A stretch of 64,000 nucleotides of DNA. It comes from Acinetobacter sp. ANC 3832 (GTDB lineage: Bacteria > Pseudomonadota > Gammaproteobacteria > Pseudomonadales > Moraxellaceae). The stretch spans positions 1 to 64,000 of the forward strand of contig NZ_NEGJ01000005.1 in NCBI RefSeq assembly GCF_002135415.1, in the 5' to 3' direction. Both the position numbers and the translations under genes were made by a program. Below, piece after piece: positions 21,134 to 30,782 of this stretch. Each line of letters opens with the position of its first letter. Position 1 is the first letter of the stretch. The notes under the pieces were generated by a model. It saw nothing but the letters and a program-made list of their open reading frames with translations, was not told the origin of the DNA and made no database searches.

Positions 21134-22675
21134 ATGAAAAGAAATCTCGCTTTATCGATCAGTTTAATCGGCTTTCCCTTTTCTGCTTGCTTTGCTTTCA
21201 ATATTAATGAAGCACCAATTCAGCATGTCACACTTTACCCAACTTCCGCAAAAATAGAACGCAATATTCCTGTTCAATCTGGTGAGCAACTTATCACTTT
21301 AGATGGACTTGCAGCTAACTTTGATATGTCACAATTGCAGTATCAAACAGTGAATATTGATGTAAATGCAGTGTCTCATAATGACAGTGCCTTAAATAAG
21401 CCTTCTGGGCAAGAATCACAAAAAATTAGCAATCAAATTGATCAAGTTCAAACTAAAATTTCTGAACAAAACTCAATTATACAAGCAGCTGAGTTACAAA
21501 ATAAATTTTTAGGAAATGTCACCGAAGGCTCAGCTGATAAGGTTCGTAAACAAGCTTATGACGCTTTCGTTGCCATTGATAAAGCTAAACTTGAAAAAGA
21601 AAAATTAGAACAACGCTTAGAAGAGCTACAACAAGATTTGAATGCAATTGGTGATCATGAGTTTAAACAACGTAGCATTAAATTTTATGTCAATGCACCG
21701 CAAAAAGGTATGATTAAACTCAGTTATATGGTGCCCTACGCACGTTGGCAACCTGTATATAAAGCCGAGTTAGATACCAATACTAAGCAAGTCAAACTGA
21801 CTCGAATGGCAATGATTGCGCAAAAAACGGGTGAAGATTGGAATAATATAAATCTCACTTTATCAACCTCATCACCGCAAAGCATTGTCCGTCAGCAAAG
21901 CCCTGAGGTATGGTGGGTCGATTATTATGAACCGCAACCTGTTCGTCCACTGTATGCCCCTGCCCCAATGGCAGAAGTTGCAATGATGGATTCGTCTGCA
22001 AAAATGGTAAGTAAAGGAAAAGGCGGGAATGCACCTCAATTTCCACAGTTTGAAAGCAATGACTTAAATTTTAGTACAGAATTTCGCTCAGAAACTAAAG
22101 CTTCTATTTCAAGTAGCCAACAACAAATTTATTTACCACTGAGTACCGAACAATATCCAGCAAAAATTTCTGCATGGGTTATCCCGAAACAAAGCACTCA
22201 AGCAACACTGAATGCAGAAATTACAAAGCTCGATCGTAATTGGCCATCTGGCTTAGTCAAACTTTATCGTGATGGCGATTATATTGGACAAAGAAACTGG
22301 GACAATAGTTCAGATGAATCAGTATCCATGAGCTTTGGTACAGATGAGCAAATTCAAGTCAAAGTCATCGACTTAACAGATCAAAAGAATGCTGTACGAG
22401 GCGCACAATCTGAAACTATTCAAAAACAACAATATAGTATTCAAAATTTGCACTCATACCCAATCCAAGTGCAACTCTTTGACGCTGTACCACAAAGTCG
22501 TAATAGTAAACTCACCACTCAGTCAACCTATAGTCAAACACCAACGGCGACAACATGGCATGATCAGCCAAATATTAATCAATGGAATTTAGAATTGAAC
22601 CCCAAACAAATATTTAAACTCGATGTTCAACATCAATTTAAATATCCTAATAAAGGACGTATTTCAGGATTCTAG
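21134..22675 (+). CDS. DUF4139 / mucoidy-inhibitor MuiA-like exported protein
   Basis: A 513-residue protein with a signal peptide (ending CFAFN), an N-terminal beta domain (APIQHVTLYPTSAKIERNIPVQSGEQLITLDGL), a coiled coil (residues about 95-175), and the DUF4139 domain (MVPYARWQPVYKAELDTNTKQVKLTRMAMIAQKTGEDWNNINLTLSTS). A proline-rich insertion follows WWVDYYEPQPVRPLY. Function in the envelope is unknown. Start ATG 21134 rather than TTG 21122. A strong terminator follows. Confidence 0.85.
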   Translation: MKRNLALSISLIGFPFSACFAFNINEAPIQHVTLYPTSAKIERNIPVQSGEQLITLDGLAANFDMSQLQYQTVNIDVNAVSHNDSALNKPSGQESQKISNQIDQVQTKISEQNSIIQAAELQNKFLGNVTEGSADKVRKQAYDAFVAIDKAKLEKEKLEQRLEELQQDLNAIGDHEFKQRSIKFYVNAPQKGMIKLSYMVPYARWQPVYKAELDTNTKQVKLTRMAMIAQKTGEDWNNINLTLSTSSPQSIVRQQSPEVWWVDYYEPQPVRPLYAPAPMAEVAMMDSSAKMVSKGKGGNAPQFPQFESNDLNFSTEFRSETKASISSSQQQIYLPLSTEQYPAKISAWVIPKQSTQATLNAEITKLDRNWPSGLVKLYRDGDYIGQRNWDNSSDESVSMSFGTDEQIQVKVIDLTDQKNAVRGAQSETIQKQQYSIQNLHSYPIQVQLFDAVPQSRNSKLTTQSTYSQTPTATTWHDQPNINQWNLELNPKQIFKLDVQHQFKYPNKGRISGF

Positions 22676-22680
22676 AAATT

Positions 22681-22708
22681 AAAGCCCAGATCAATCTCTG
22701 GGCTTTTT
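22681..22708. terminator. Terminator between convergent genes
   Basis: Perfect 10-bp arms AAAGCCCAGA and TCTGGGCTTT with a six-base loop and further T residues. It serves the DUF4139 gene and possibly rnk from the other side. Confidence 0.85.
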
Positions 22709-22729
22709 ATCATTCAACAATCATACTGA

Positions 22730-23134
22730 TTACAAATAATTCCCTTCGCGTTCAGGCTGATAAAGCACTTTTTCAATTTTGACTTTCATAATATGACCAT
22801 CTGGTTGTGGCCATTCAATTTCTTGCCCTTCTGCCAAACCTAAAATTGCAGTCCCAATCGGTGCAACAACATTCACCTGCCCTTTATCACCCTTAAAGTC
22901 ATGTGGGTAAACCAAGGTAATTTCTGTTGCTTCTTTTGCAGGTGCAATCGTGATTAATACTTTCGCATTCATGCTCACGACATTGGCAGGAACATCTTTC
23001 GGCTCAACCACTTCAGCACGTGCAAGTTCATCTTCCAAATGTTGCATCGTTGGCGTCAATTTATCTTGGTGCTCAAGCATCGTTTCTAAACGATGTAAAT
23101 CTTGTGATGAAATAATAATATTCGGTTTAGCCAT
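22730..23134 (-). CDS. rnk: Rnk-like nucleoside diphosphate kinase regulator (GreA/B family)
   Basis: A 134-residue protein. The N-terminal short coiled coil (IIISSQDLHRLETMLEHQDKL...LEDELARAEVV) is much shorter than in GreA. The C-terminal FKBP-like domain has ITLVYPHDFKGDKGQVNVVAPIGTAILGLAEGQEIEWPQPDG. Such proteins bind RNA polymerase in the secondary channel without strong cleavage activity. Length and layout fit Rnk rather than GreA or GreB. Confidence 0.85.
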   Translation of the reverse strand: MAKPNIIISSQDLHRLETMLEHQDKLTPTMQHLEDELARAEVVEPKDVPANVVSMNAKVLITIAPAKEATEITLVYPHDFKGDKGQVNVVAPIGTAILGLAEGQEIEWPQPDGHIMKVKIEKVLYQPEREGNYL

Positions 23135-23256
23135 GTACCTAATTCCTTGAATTCAATATATCTTAAGGGATACATTAATATTTTGTCGTTATCTCTCATT
23201 CTTTTATAACAGAAAATATCTTTTTGTGTACCCTACTTTGTATTTTTCACTGTGAT

Positions 23257-23285
23257 AAAAAAAGCCCCCTTGAGGGAGCTTTTTC
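23257..23285. terminator. Terminator of glyA
   Basis: AAAAAAGC..CCCT / AGGG.GCTTTTT hairpin just after the glyA stop, with seven T on the minus strand. Confidence 0.8.
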
Positions 23286-23297
23286 TCAAGTCTAAAC

Positions 23298-24551
23298 TTA
23301 GTTTACGTAAACTGGGAATTTAGCGCAAAGAGTCGATACTTTCTCTTTTATCGTATTAATCACCGCTTCGTCACCTTTGCTATCTAGAACGTCAGCAATC
23401 CAACCTGCAAGTTCACGAACTTCAGCTTCGCCAAAACCACGTGTTGTTACAGCAGGTGTACCAATACGAATACCAGACGTTACAAATGGAGAACGTGGGT
23501 CATTGGGTACAGCATTTTTGTTCACAGTAATGTGCGCAGCACCTAACCATGCATCTGCTTCTTTACCCGTTACGTCTTGTTTAATTAAAGACAATAAGAA
23601 TAAGTGATTTTCAGTACCACCAGATACGATGTCATAACCACGTGCAATCAATACTTCAGCCATTGCTTTAGCATTCACCACAACTTGTTTTTGATATTCT
23701 TTATATTCTGGTGTCATTGCTTCTTTAAAGCAAATTGCTTTAGCAGCAACAGCATGAACCAATGGACCACCTTGGTTACCAGGGAATACAGCAGATTGAA
23801 GTTTTTTCTCAATCTCTTCATTCGCTTTTGCAAGGATTAAACCTGAACGTGGACCACGAAGTGTTTTATGTGTCGTCGTTGTTGTTACATCCGCAATTTG
23901 TACTGGGCTTGGGTATACACCCGCAGCAACTAAACCAGCAACGTGAGCCATATCTACAAATAAGTAAGCGCCAACTTTATCCGCGATATCACGGAAACGT
24001 TGCCAATCTACAATTTGGCTATATGCAGAGAAACCCGCAACGATCATCCGTGGCTTATGTTCTACTGCTAAACGTTCTACTTCTTCGTAATCAATTTCGC
24101 CAGTTTCAGTATTTAAACCATACTGAATTGCATTATATGTTTTACCTGAGAAGCTTACTTTTGCACCGTGAGTCAAGTGACCACCGTGAGCAAGGCTCAT
24201 GCCTAAAACGGTATCACCCGGATTAAGAAGCGCCAAGTAAACTGCAGAATTTGCTTGTGAACCTGCATGTGGTTGAACGTTTGCATAATCTGCACCAAAC
24301 AACGCTTTAGCACGGTCAATCGCTAATTGTTCAATGACATCTACATATTCACAACCGCCATAATAGCGTTTGCCTGGATAGCCTTCCGCATATTTGTTTG
24401 TAAGTTTTGATCCTTGAGCTTCCATTACTGCTGGCGAGCAATAGTTTTCAGAAGCAATCAGCTCGATGTGCGCTTCTTGGCGAGCATCTTCCTTTGTGAT
24501 TGCTTGAGCGATTTCTGGATCAAATTCTGCAACTGATATATTGGCAAACAT
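23298..24551 (-). CDS. glyA: Serine hydroxymethyltransferase
   Basis: A 417-residue pyridoxal-phosphate enzyme that converts serine and tetrahydrofolate to glycine and methylene-THF. Seen are the N-terminal [26 protein letters not shown], the cofactor Lys region [17 protein letters not shown], and the C-terminal [34 protein letters not shown]. Full normal length. It is monocistronic between terminators. Confidence 0.97.
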   Translation of the reverse strand: MFANISVAEFDPEIAQAITKEDARQEAHIELIASENYCSPAVMEAQGSKLTNKYAEGYPGKRYYGGCEYVDVIEQLAIDRAKALFGADYANVQPHAGSQANSAVYLALLNPGDTVLGMSLAHGGHLTHGAKVSFSGKTYNAIQYGLNTETGEIDYEEVERLAVEHKPRMIVAGFSAYSQIVDWQRFRDIADKVGAYLFVDMAHVAGLVAAGVYPSPVQIADVTTTTTHKTLRGPRSGLILAKANEEIEKKLQSAVFPGNQGGPLVHAVAAKAICFKEAMTPEYKEYQKQVVVNAKAMAEVLIARGYDIVSGGTENHLFLLSLIKQDVTGKEADAWLGAAHITVNKNAVPNDPRSPFVTSGIRIGTPAVTTRGFGEAEVRELAGWIADVLDSKGDEAVINTIKEKVSTLCAKFPVYVN

Positions 24552-24657
24552 TAGCGAGGTCCTATATAAGTAGGGCTTTTAAGCCGTGCTAAGATTGTGC
24601 GCATTGTAACATGAACTTTATGATTAAGAAGAATGAAGTTTACTCAGTTTCATATAA

Positions 24658-24692
24658 AAATCGCTCATGTTTCGATGCAACATGAGCGATTT
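24658..24692 (-). terminator. Strong terminator of the lipase-like gene
   Basis: Perfect 14-bp arms (24658-24671 and 24679-24692; AAATCGCTCATGTT and its complement) with a seven-base loop, followed by T residues on the minus strand. Confidence 0.85.
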
Positions 24693-24705
24693 AATTCAAA
24701 TTAAC

Positions 24706-25932
24706 TTATTGAGCGCTAAGCATACCTTTTACATCTGTGACAATATTTGCAATATTTGCAGTGTATGCTGTTGTGTGGCTCCAAGTGACGTCATATTTCA
24801 AATCGATTTTGGTTCCAAGTTTCGTTGCATCTGTTATAAGTTGAGCTGTTGCATTTGCAGGAACAGTTGTATCAATTCCACCTTGGTAAATTTTCACTGG
24901 AGTCGTTACTTTTACCGATAAAGGTTGAGAAGTTGTACCTAAAAATGTTGTGATTGCAGGAACTTGCATAAAATTATCTTGTGTTAAATAACCTGATAAT
25001 GTATTAGTTGTCGCCAAAGCTGTTGCCATTTTGACACCAAAAGTTTCCCCCAGTGGATCTGCGCATACTGTCTCTGCCTGCATGGCGATTGGTACTGCAT
25101 TCGTTTGAAATACTTGCGAATATGTAGCGGATGAAGATTGTCCCTGCATTCCAGCAGTAATCAAAGCCGCATAGGTATTTAACGAAGCCAATGTAGAGAT
25201 TTGATCTTTAAGCGGTAAGTTCGCTACAGCTTGTTGCCCAGTATTAAAAATCGTTTTTAAATTGGATGCAGGAGCAACGGCAACGGTTCCCATATATTTT
25301 ATATTTGCACGTGAAGCATATTGTGCTGCACCTAATGCTGCTTGCCCGCCTTGTGAATGTCCTACCGTTACCCATTTATCAGACACTTTAGCACCTAACC
25401 AACTACGCGCAGCAACAACAGCATCTGTAATTGAATAAGCTTCACTTTTTACATTTAAGAATGGATGTGGTTCTTTGCCACCATTACCTAAACCTTCATA
25501 ATCAGGCGCAACAACAACATAACCCTGTGCCAACAATTGAGCGATCATCCCCTGAATAGCAGGATTCATTACATTCTGACTCGGCGCACATACATCTGCT
25601 ACACCTGTTGTGCCATGCGCCCAAGCAACAATTGGCCAACCGCCTACGGGCGCTGCTGTTTTGGGTGTAAAGACTAATGCTGTAGCTAAAACTTCGGCTC
25701 CGCTAACCCCTTTCATTTTATAAGTCATTACAACACTACTACCAGCGACACTCGACATATCAGTTAATGCATAGGTCGAAGGTGTTCCAACCACGGGCTC
25801 TTTAATCGTATTAACATCCGATGATGTATTACCATCCCCACCGCCTAAAACATAATCATCATTGCTATCATTACATGCCGTTAATATTAAACCTGAACTG
25901 AGTAACAGAACTGTGAGTAACGTTTTTTTCAT
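24706..25932 (-). CDS. Secretory lipase/alpha-beta hydrolase lipoprotein
   Basis: A 408-residue protein with a lipoprotein signal (LILTAC, Cys20) and a Gly/Asn/Asp-rich spacer. The hydrolase domain carries an oxyanion/HGTTG motif (WAHGTTGVADVC), the nucleophile in TVGHSQGGQAALGA, an acid in IYQGGIDTTVPANA and a C-terminal His in WSHTTAYT. This fits the LIP family of secreted lipases acting on esters at the cell surface. The gene is monocistronic. Confidence 0.83.
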   Translation of the reverse strand: MKKTLLTVLLLSSGLILTACNDSNDDYVLGGGDGNTSSDVNTIKEPVVGTPSTYALTDMSSVAGSSVVMTYKMKGVSGAEVLATALVFTPKTAAPVGGWPIVAWAHGTTGVADVCAPSQNVMNPAIQGMIAQLLAQGYVVVAPDYEGLGNGGKEPHPFLNVKSEAYSITDAVVAARSWLGAKVSDKWVTVGHSQGGQAALGAAQYASRANIKYMGTVAVAPASNLKTIFNTGQQAVANLPLKDQISTLASLNTYAALITAGMQGQSSSATYSQVFQTNAVPIAMQAETVCADPLGETFGVKMATALATTNTLSGYLTQDNFMQVPAITTFLGTTSQPLSVKVTTPVKIYQGGIDTTVPANATAQLITDATKLGTKIDLKYDVTWSHTTAYTANIANIVTDVKGMLSAQ

Positions 25933-26334
25933 AAGATTTATCCTTAAACCAGTTTTTTTAATGCATATTTTTACTTTGATTAGCTTTAATAATTACGCCA
26001 ATATATCCTGCATAGCAAGTAATTTATTGAACAACTTTCAAGCAACTCAAATCTAATTAGCATACTTGGAACAACACACAATCTTGATCAAATAACCTTC
26101 ATCTATTTATACCAATATTTACTATTTAAAAAAGATCATTTGAAATAACCAAACCAATACTTTTTGCTCACAGAAATTCAAGGTAAAAATAATCTGAGTT
26201 TCACTTAAAATAGATGTTTTATTCAGCTTTCTTATAAAAAATGAAGTAAATTCGATAAAAATTGGATTTTTATTTGAAACATTCGCATGTGAGCGGTACA
26301 TTTGAATCACTTAAATCTTGCTTTGGAGCAGGTC
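25933..26334. other. Intergenic region, 402 bases
   Basis: AT-rich spacer between the divergent lipase and exonuclease genes, holding both promoters. I see no gene, strong hairpin or repeat in it. The only open frame (minus, 26122-26310) has no ribosome site. Confidence 0.6.
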
Positions 26335-27036
26335 ATGCAAGCCATCATCCTCGATACTGAAACACATACACTCAATGGCTTACCTATCGAGATTGCATAT
26401 GCACCGATTCAAATCCAAGAAGGTAAATTAAGTTTAGATCGCAATCAAATTTTTGATCAACTGTATAGCATTGGCGATGAAAAAATTTCGTTTGCATCAA
26501 TGGCTGTTCATCATATTTTAGAATCAGAAATTATTGATCAACCGAATTTCGGCACATTCAGCTTACCGCCTGAAACGGTTTATATCATTGGTCATAATAT
26601 TGACTATGATATTCGAGCGATTCAGCAATGCGGTGTGGATACGTCTCACATTAAAGCAATTTGTACACTTGCTTTAGCACGTTTGGTTTGGCCAGATGCT
26701 GAAGCTCATAATATATCAGCACTTATTTATATGATTAGTAAAGGCAGTGCAAAAGCACGTGAAATGTTAAAAGGGGCGCATAGAGCTGATGCTGATATCA
26801 TTCTAACCGCCAATATTTTAATGCATATTATTCATAAGTTGAATATTCAAAATATTGAAGAATTATTTGATGTTTCTGAAGATGCGCGAATTCCACGTAC
26901 AATTAATTTTGGTAAACATCGTGGCACAGCCATTGCAGACTTACCTTCTGACTATATGAGCTGGTTACTCCGCCAAGACGAGCTTGACCCTTACTTAAAA
27001 AAAGCATTAGAAAATGCAAAATTAATCACACTTTAA
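26335..27036 (+). CDS. Exodeoxyribonuclease X-like 3'-5' exonuclease
   Basis: A 233-residue DEDD exonuclease: ExoI motif AIILDTETHTLNGLPIEIAYAP, ExoII GHNIDYDIRAIQQCG, and ExoIII AHRADADIILTANILMHI. The C-terminal tail (INFGKHRGTAIADLPSDYMSWLLRQDELDPYLKKALE) is the DUF3820-like module found in ExoX-type proteins. It trims DNA 3' ends in repair. ATG 26335 (GGAG six bases before) is chosen over a TTG at 26302. Confidence 0.82.
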   Translation: MQAIILDTETHTLNGLPIEIAYAPIQIQEGKLSLDRNQIFDQLYSIGDEKISFASMAVHHILESEIIDQPNFGTFSLPPETVYIIGHNIDYDIRAIQQCGVDTSHIKAICTLALARLVWPDAEAHNISALIYMISKGSAKAREMLKGAHRADADIILTANILMHIIHKLNIQNIEELFDVSEDARIPRTINFGKHRGTAIADLPSDYMSWLLRQDELDPYLKKALENAKLITL

Positions 27037-27122
27037 ACGTTTGATTTGTAATATAAAAGTCATATTAGTGTAATTTTCACTCATTACAATTACTCTAATT
27101 TATTGTGGGGATAAATTAGAGT

Positions 27123-27716
27123 ATGAATCACTATTTAAAAACTGAATTGGGCATAAATGCCTTAAAACATCGTAGTTTAGATTTAAATGCTCGTCAGCGT
27201 CGTTTACTTGTTCTTATTGGCTCTGAAGACTTTCAAATTTTAAATCCTAAACTGAAAGAAAAAATAGCAACACCTACGTTATTAAGCGAACTTGAAGAAA
27301 AAGGTCTCATTTTTTCCTCACAAAAACCTATTGAGCAACACTCACATTCGATCCAGAAAGATGTTAGTGAAATTTTGCTTAAAGAAAGCCCAATGATTAT
27401 TCATGAAAGTGAAAATCACTCGAATGATCTTCAACAAAAAGCATCTACAGAAATAGAAGAACTGGCACACGTCGCATTACCAATGCTCAATTTTAATGAA
27501 CTGAAACAATGCATGATTGACTTATTGACACAATATTGTGGCTTAATGGCAAAAAGACTGGTTATCCAAATTCAAAATGCTGAAAATATTCGTGAACTTA
27601 AACTTTGCCAAATGCAATGGATTACTGCTCTACAAGAAACTCGCATTCCGCCATTAGCATTAAATCAAACGCTGCATCAAATCAATTTATCATTTCAACA
27701 TATGCAAGCGACGTAA
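27123..27716 (+). CDS. Hypothetical cytoplasmic protein
   Basis: A 197-residue protein of unknown function. The N-terminal 60 residues (ELGINALKHRSLDLNARQRRLLVLIGSEDF...LLSELEEKGLI) look like a small winged-helix-type unit seen in Acinetobacter proteins. The middle is polar and the C-terminal 90 residues are helical. A good upstream GGGG site lies before the ATG. The next gene is 209 bases downstream on the same strand. Confidence 0.65.
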   Translation: MNHYLKTELGINALKHRSLDLNARQRRLLVLIGSEDFQILNPKLKEKIATPTLLSELEEKGLIFSSQKPIEQHSHSIQKDVSEILLKESPMIIHESENHSNDLQQKASTEIEELAHVALPMLNFNELKQCMIDLLTQYCGLMAKRLVIQIQNAENIRELKLCQMQWITALQETRIPPLALNQTLHQINLSFQHMQAT

Positions 27717-27925
27717 ATTTAGCGTTTATCTGTCATACATAAGTGTTTTTTTATCTTAAAAATTGAAACGCTTAGTAAGCCACCTACTATAATTATATTA
27801 AAATCATGATGTTAGTTTTTGAGGCTAAATTAACATCTACTTTTAGCATTATTCATACAACTTAAGCCCTATCTACATTGATGATTCACTCACTTATAAC
27901 TGTTTCTTTTGGGAAGTATCTTTCT

Positions 27926-28282
27926 ATGGCTTTTCCCTTATTGATACAGTTTGCTTTATTTGATAACCCCATGCATTTAAGTAAAGTTGGCAATTGGGTG
28001 ATTACTTTTATCAGCCCTCAAGAACAACTAGAGAAAAATCAACTGGCGATTAGCTCGGTATTACCCATTCAAATGATGAATGACATTCAACCGCGTCGTA
28101 TATACATTAGCCAGATGGATGACCCTACCATTTGGAACATTGATCGTATTGAATGTTTTGATAGCGCTCAAGCTTTAGAATATGAAGTTAATGATGAAGA
28201 TGATTTATTTAAACAAATCATTGAAAGTATGATTATAGAATTTCAACGTTATGATGTTGAATTAGCAATTATTGATGCTTAA
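27926..28282 (+). CDS. Hypothetical protein
   Basis: A 118-residue cytoplasmic protein (MAFPLLIQFALFDNPMHLSKVGNWVITFISPQEQ...) with an acidic C-terminal half. No known motif. ATG 27926 has GGGAAG upstream; an earlier ATG at 27881 lacks a site. Function unknown. Confidence 0.6.
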   Translation: MAFPLLIQFALFDNPMHLSKVGNWVITFISPQEQLEKNQLAISSVLPIQMMNDIQPRRIYISQMDDPTIWNIDRIECFDSAQALEYEVNDEDDLFKQIIESMIIEFQRYDVELAIIDA

Positions 28283-28814
28283 TGACCTGTTCTTTTATCA
28301 ATGATTTATTCTTAAATATCTTACAGCCTACTTATAAGAGCTTGGTGCGAAAAAATTAAAAGATATTTATTCAAAATAACCTATTTGATTAAATATTCAA
28401 ATCCCATAAATAGGAAAACTCGCATTTCTGCGAGTTTTCTATGTTGGATGGCTAGTGCTGATTTGTTATTTAAAGTCCGTTAAAAACATACTTCAAACTC
28501 AATAAGCTGTCATTGATCCGTCCAACTTAAAAGTAGAATCTAACCTGATCTACTGTTTTTAGAATATAGCTCTAAGTGATTTTCCCCACAAGACCTAGCA
28601 ACATTTCAATACGTTTAGACCATAAAAAGTATATTGAGATCAAATCAAGAAATTTGTAAGATATTACGCTTCTTAAATCTAACGATATATCTTTAAAATT
28701 TGTTCACAGAACAAAATTGTGGGCTATAGGCTGATCAAATTTATAACGTGCTAGATTTTAAAATTAGAATAAAAAGTTATTGTTGATTGTCATTATTTTA
28801 AAAACACATATAAA
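28283..28814. other. Intergenic region before tRNA-Arg
   Basis: It holds one strong hairpin at 28414-28439 and a weak six-base inverted repeat (AGTAGA / TCTACT near 28532-28554, followed by GTTTTT). No reading frame with a credible start is seen. The rest is AT-rich. Confidence 0.55.
28414..28439. terminator. Terminator hairpin
   Basis: GAAAACTCGCA and TGCGAGTTTTC arms (11 bp) around TTTC. It is palindromic enough to work in both directions, about 130 bases after the upstream gene. Confidence 0.8.
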
Positions 28815-28890
28815 TGGTGCGCTCAGCGGGACTCGAACCCACGCCACAGGCTTCGGAGACCTGTACTCTATCCAGTTGAGCTATGAGCGC
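28815..28890 (-). tRNA. tRNA-Arg (anticodon CCG)
   Basis: On the minus strand the gene reads GCGCTCATAGCTCAACTGG... and ends ...TGAGCGCACCA. The 7-bp acceptor stem GCGCTCA/TGAGCGC pairs fully, the anticodon arm is CAGGT-CTCCGAA-GCCTG with CCG in the loop, and TTCGAGTC marks the T loop. The CCA end is encoded. It decodes CGG. Confidence 0.93.
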
Positions 28891-29076
28891 ATTTTAGATT
28901 GCGCACATCATATCAAAAAAAAACATAAGGTAAAGCATATATCAAATGTTTAAGTGCACTGCTGATCATGCTTTATACAACGTTCCATAAATGCAACACA
29001 TAATTGCTCGTCTGATGCTTGGTTTATTCACCGAGATCGCTCACAATACACACTCATAAAACCAAGTGAGTATTTC

Positions 29077-30012
29077 ATGGCTGATGCATTGACGTTAAGA
29101 GATTTGTCCAAGACATATCGAAATGGCTTTCAAGCACTCAAAGGAATAGATCTAACTGTTCCAGAAGGCGAATTCTATGCCCTTTTAGGTCCAAATGGTG
29201 CAGGCAAATCCACAACGATTAGTATTATCAGTTCTTTGACACGTAAAACTTCAGGTACAGTTGAAATTTTTGGTCATAACTTAGATACCCATCCCTCACA
29301 TGCTAAACAATGTCTTGGCGTTGTACCGCAAGAGTTTAATTTTGGTCAGTTTGAAAAAACTTTTGATATTTTAGTGACCCAAGCAGGTTATTACGGTATT
29401 CCAAGAAAAATTGCTGAACAACGTGCTGAGCACTATTTAGAAAAACTTGGTTTATGGGATAAACGTAATACTCAGGGACGCATGCTTTCTGGTGGTATGA
29501 AACGTCGTTTAATGATTGCTCGCGCAATGATGCATGAACCTAAATTATTAATTCTGGATGAACCTACAGCAGGTGTAGATATTGAACTACGTCGTTCAAT
29601 GTGGGATTTCCTAACTGAAATGAATGACAATGGTACATCGATTATTTTAACCACTCATTACTTAGAAGAAGCAGAAATGCTTTGTCGTCGTATTGCAATT
29701 ATTGACCGTGGTCTGATTAAAGAAGACACCACGATGAAATCTTTCTTAAATCAATTGAATGAAGAGTCATTTATCTTTGATTTAGAACATCCGATTGAAC
29801 CGCTGCATATCGATATTATTGGTGTGAAATTTAACTTGATTGATCCTGTGACATTAGAAGTGACTTTAGATAAAGGTCATACCTTAAATGATCTGTTCCA
29901 ACTTTTAGAAGCTCACGGAATTCGTGTCACCAGTATGCGTAATAAATCGAATCGTCTAGAAGAACTGTTCGTTAAAATGGTTGAGAAAAACCTTGAAGGA
30001 GCAGCGCAATGA
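29077..30012 (+). CDS. ABC transporter ATPase (YadG-like)
   Basis: A 311-residue ATP-binding subunit. Walker A GPNGAGKSTT (about residue 38), signature LSGGMKRRLMIARAM, Walker B LLILDEPTAGVDIELR, and H-loop TTHYLEEAEML are intact. The C-terminal extension of about 90 residues matches the drug/ABC-2 exporter subtype. It overlaps the permease gene by four bases. E. coli yadG/yadH are the closest match I recognise; the substrate is unknown. Confidence 0.9.
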   Translation: MADALTLRDLSKTYRNGFQALKGIDLTVPEGEFYALLGPNGAGKSTTISIISSLTRKTSGTVEIFGHNLDTHPSHAKQCLGVVPQEFNFGQFEKTFDILVTQAGYYGIPRKIAEQRAEHYLEKLGLWDKRNTQGRMLSGGMKRRLMIARAMMHEPKLLILDEPTAGVDIELRRSMWDFLTEMNDNGTSIILTTHYLEEAEMLCRRIAIIDRGLIKEDTTMKSFLNQLNEESFIFDLEHPIEPLHIDIIGVKFNLIDPVTLEVTLDKGHTLNDLFQLLEAHGIRVTSMRNKSNRLEELFVKMVEKNLEGAAQ

Positions 30013-30782
30013 ATTTTACTCAAATGAAAGTTGCGTTGTTTACTTTAGTTCTTAAAGAAGTCCGTCGCTTTATGCGAATTTGGCCACAAACGTTGCTCCC
30101 ACCTGCGATTACCATGAGTTTATACTTTGTGATCTTTGGTAATTTAGTCGGTTCACGCATTGGGCAAATGGGTGGCTTTAGCTATATGCAGTTTATTGTG
30201 CCTGGCTTAATTATGATGGCTGTGATTACCAACAGTTATGCCAACGTATCTTCTAGCTTTTTTAGTGCTAAATTTCAAAAAAGTATTGAAGAATTGATCA
30301 TGAGCCCTGTTCCACTACATTTAGTGCTTTGGGGATATGTGATTGGTGGTGTGTGCCGTGGTGTATTAGTCGGTGCAATTGTCACGGTGATGAGTCTCTT
30401 TTTTACAGACTTAGCCATTCATAATATTTTTGTCACGATCTATACCGTGATCGTCACTTCTTTATTGTTTTCATTGGGCGGATTAATTAATGCAGTTTAT
30501 GCAAAATCCTTTGATGATATTTCAATTATCCCAACATTCGTATTAACTCCACTTACCTATTTAGGGGGTGTGTTTTATGCGATTAGCTCGTTAAGTCCTT
30601 TTTGGCAAAATCTCTCTTTGGTTAACCCAATTGTATATATGGTCAATGCCTTCCGTTTCGGCATCTTAGGTCATAGTGATGTGAATGTGTCATTCTCTTT
30701 AATCATTGTGACACTGTGTTGTGTGGCACTGTATGGCATTGCCTACTATTTATTGTCTCGCGGTGAAGGAATGCGTGAATAA
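30009..30782 (+). CDS. ABC-2 type permease (YadH-like)
   Basis: A 257-residue inner-membrane protein with six hydrophobic segments. The start region (LKEVRRFMRIWPQTLLPPAITMSLYFVIFGNLVGSRIGQMGGFSYMQFIVPGLIMMAVITNSYANVSSSFF) closely follows YadH. It pairs with the preceding ATPase as a two-gene exporter. Its stop overlaps the queF start by one base, so queF is co-transcribed. Confidence 0.9.
   Translation: MNFTQMKVALFTLVLKEVRRFMRIWPQTLLPPAITMSLYFVIFGNLVGSRIGQMGGFSYMQFIVPGLIMMAVITNSYANVSSSFFSAKFQKSIEELIMSPVPLHLVLWGYVIGGVCRGVLVGAIVTVMSLFFTDLAIHNIFVTIYTVIVTSLLFSLGGLINAVYAKSFDDISIIPTFVLTPLTYLGGVFYAISSLSPFWQNLSLVNPIVYMVNAFRFGILGHSDVNVSFSLIIVTLCCVALYGIAYYLLSRGEGMRE

Noticed and set aside
23762-24226. 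Plus-strand frame inside glyA
   Set aside because: It is a shadow of a strongly conserved gene with unlikely composition.
28511-28560. Possible insertion-sequence end near GTCCAACTTAAAAGTAGA
   Set aside because: Only a short weak inverted repeat is visible and no matching end or transposase fragment was found.
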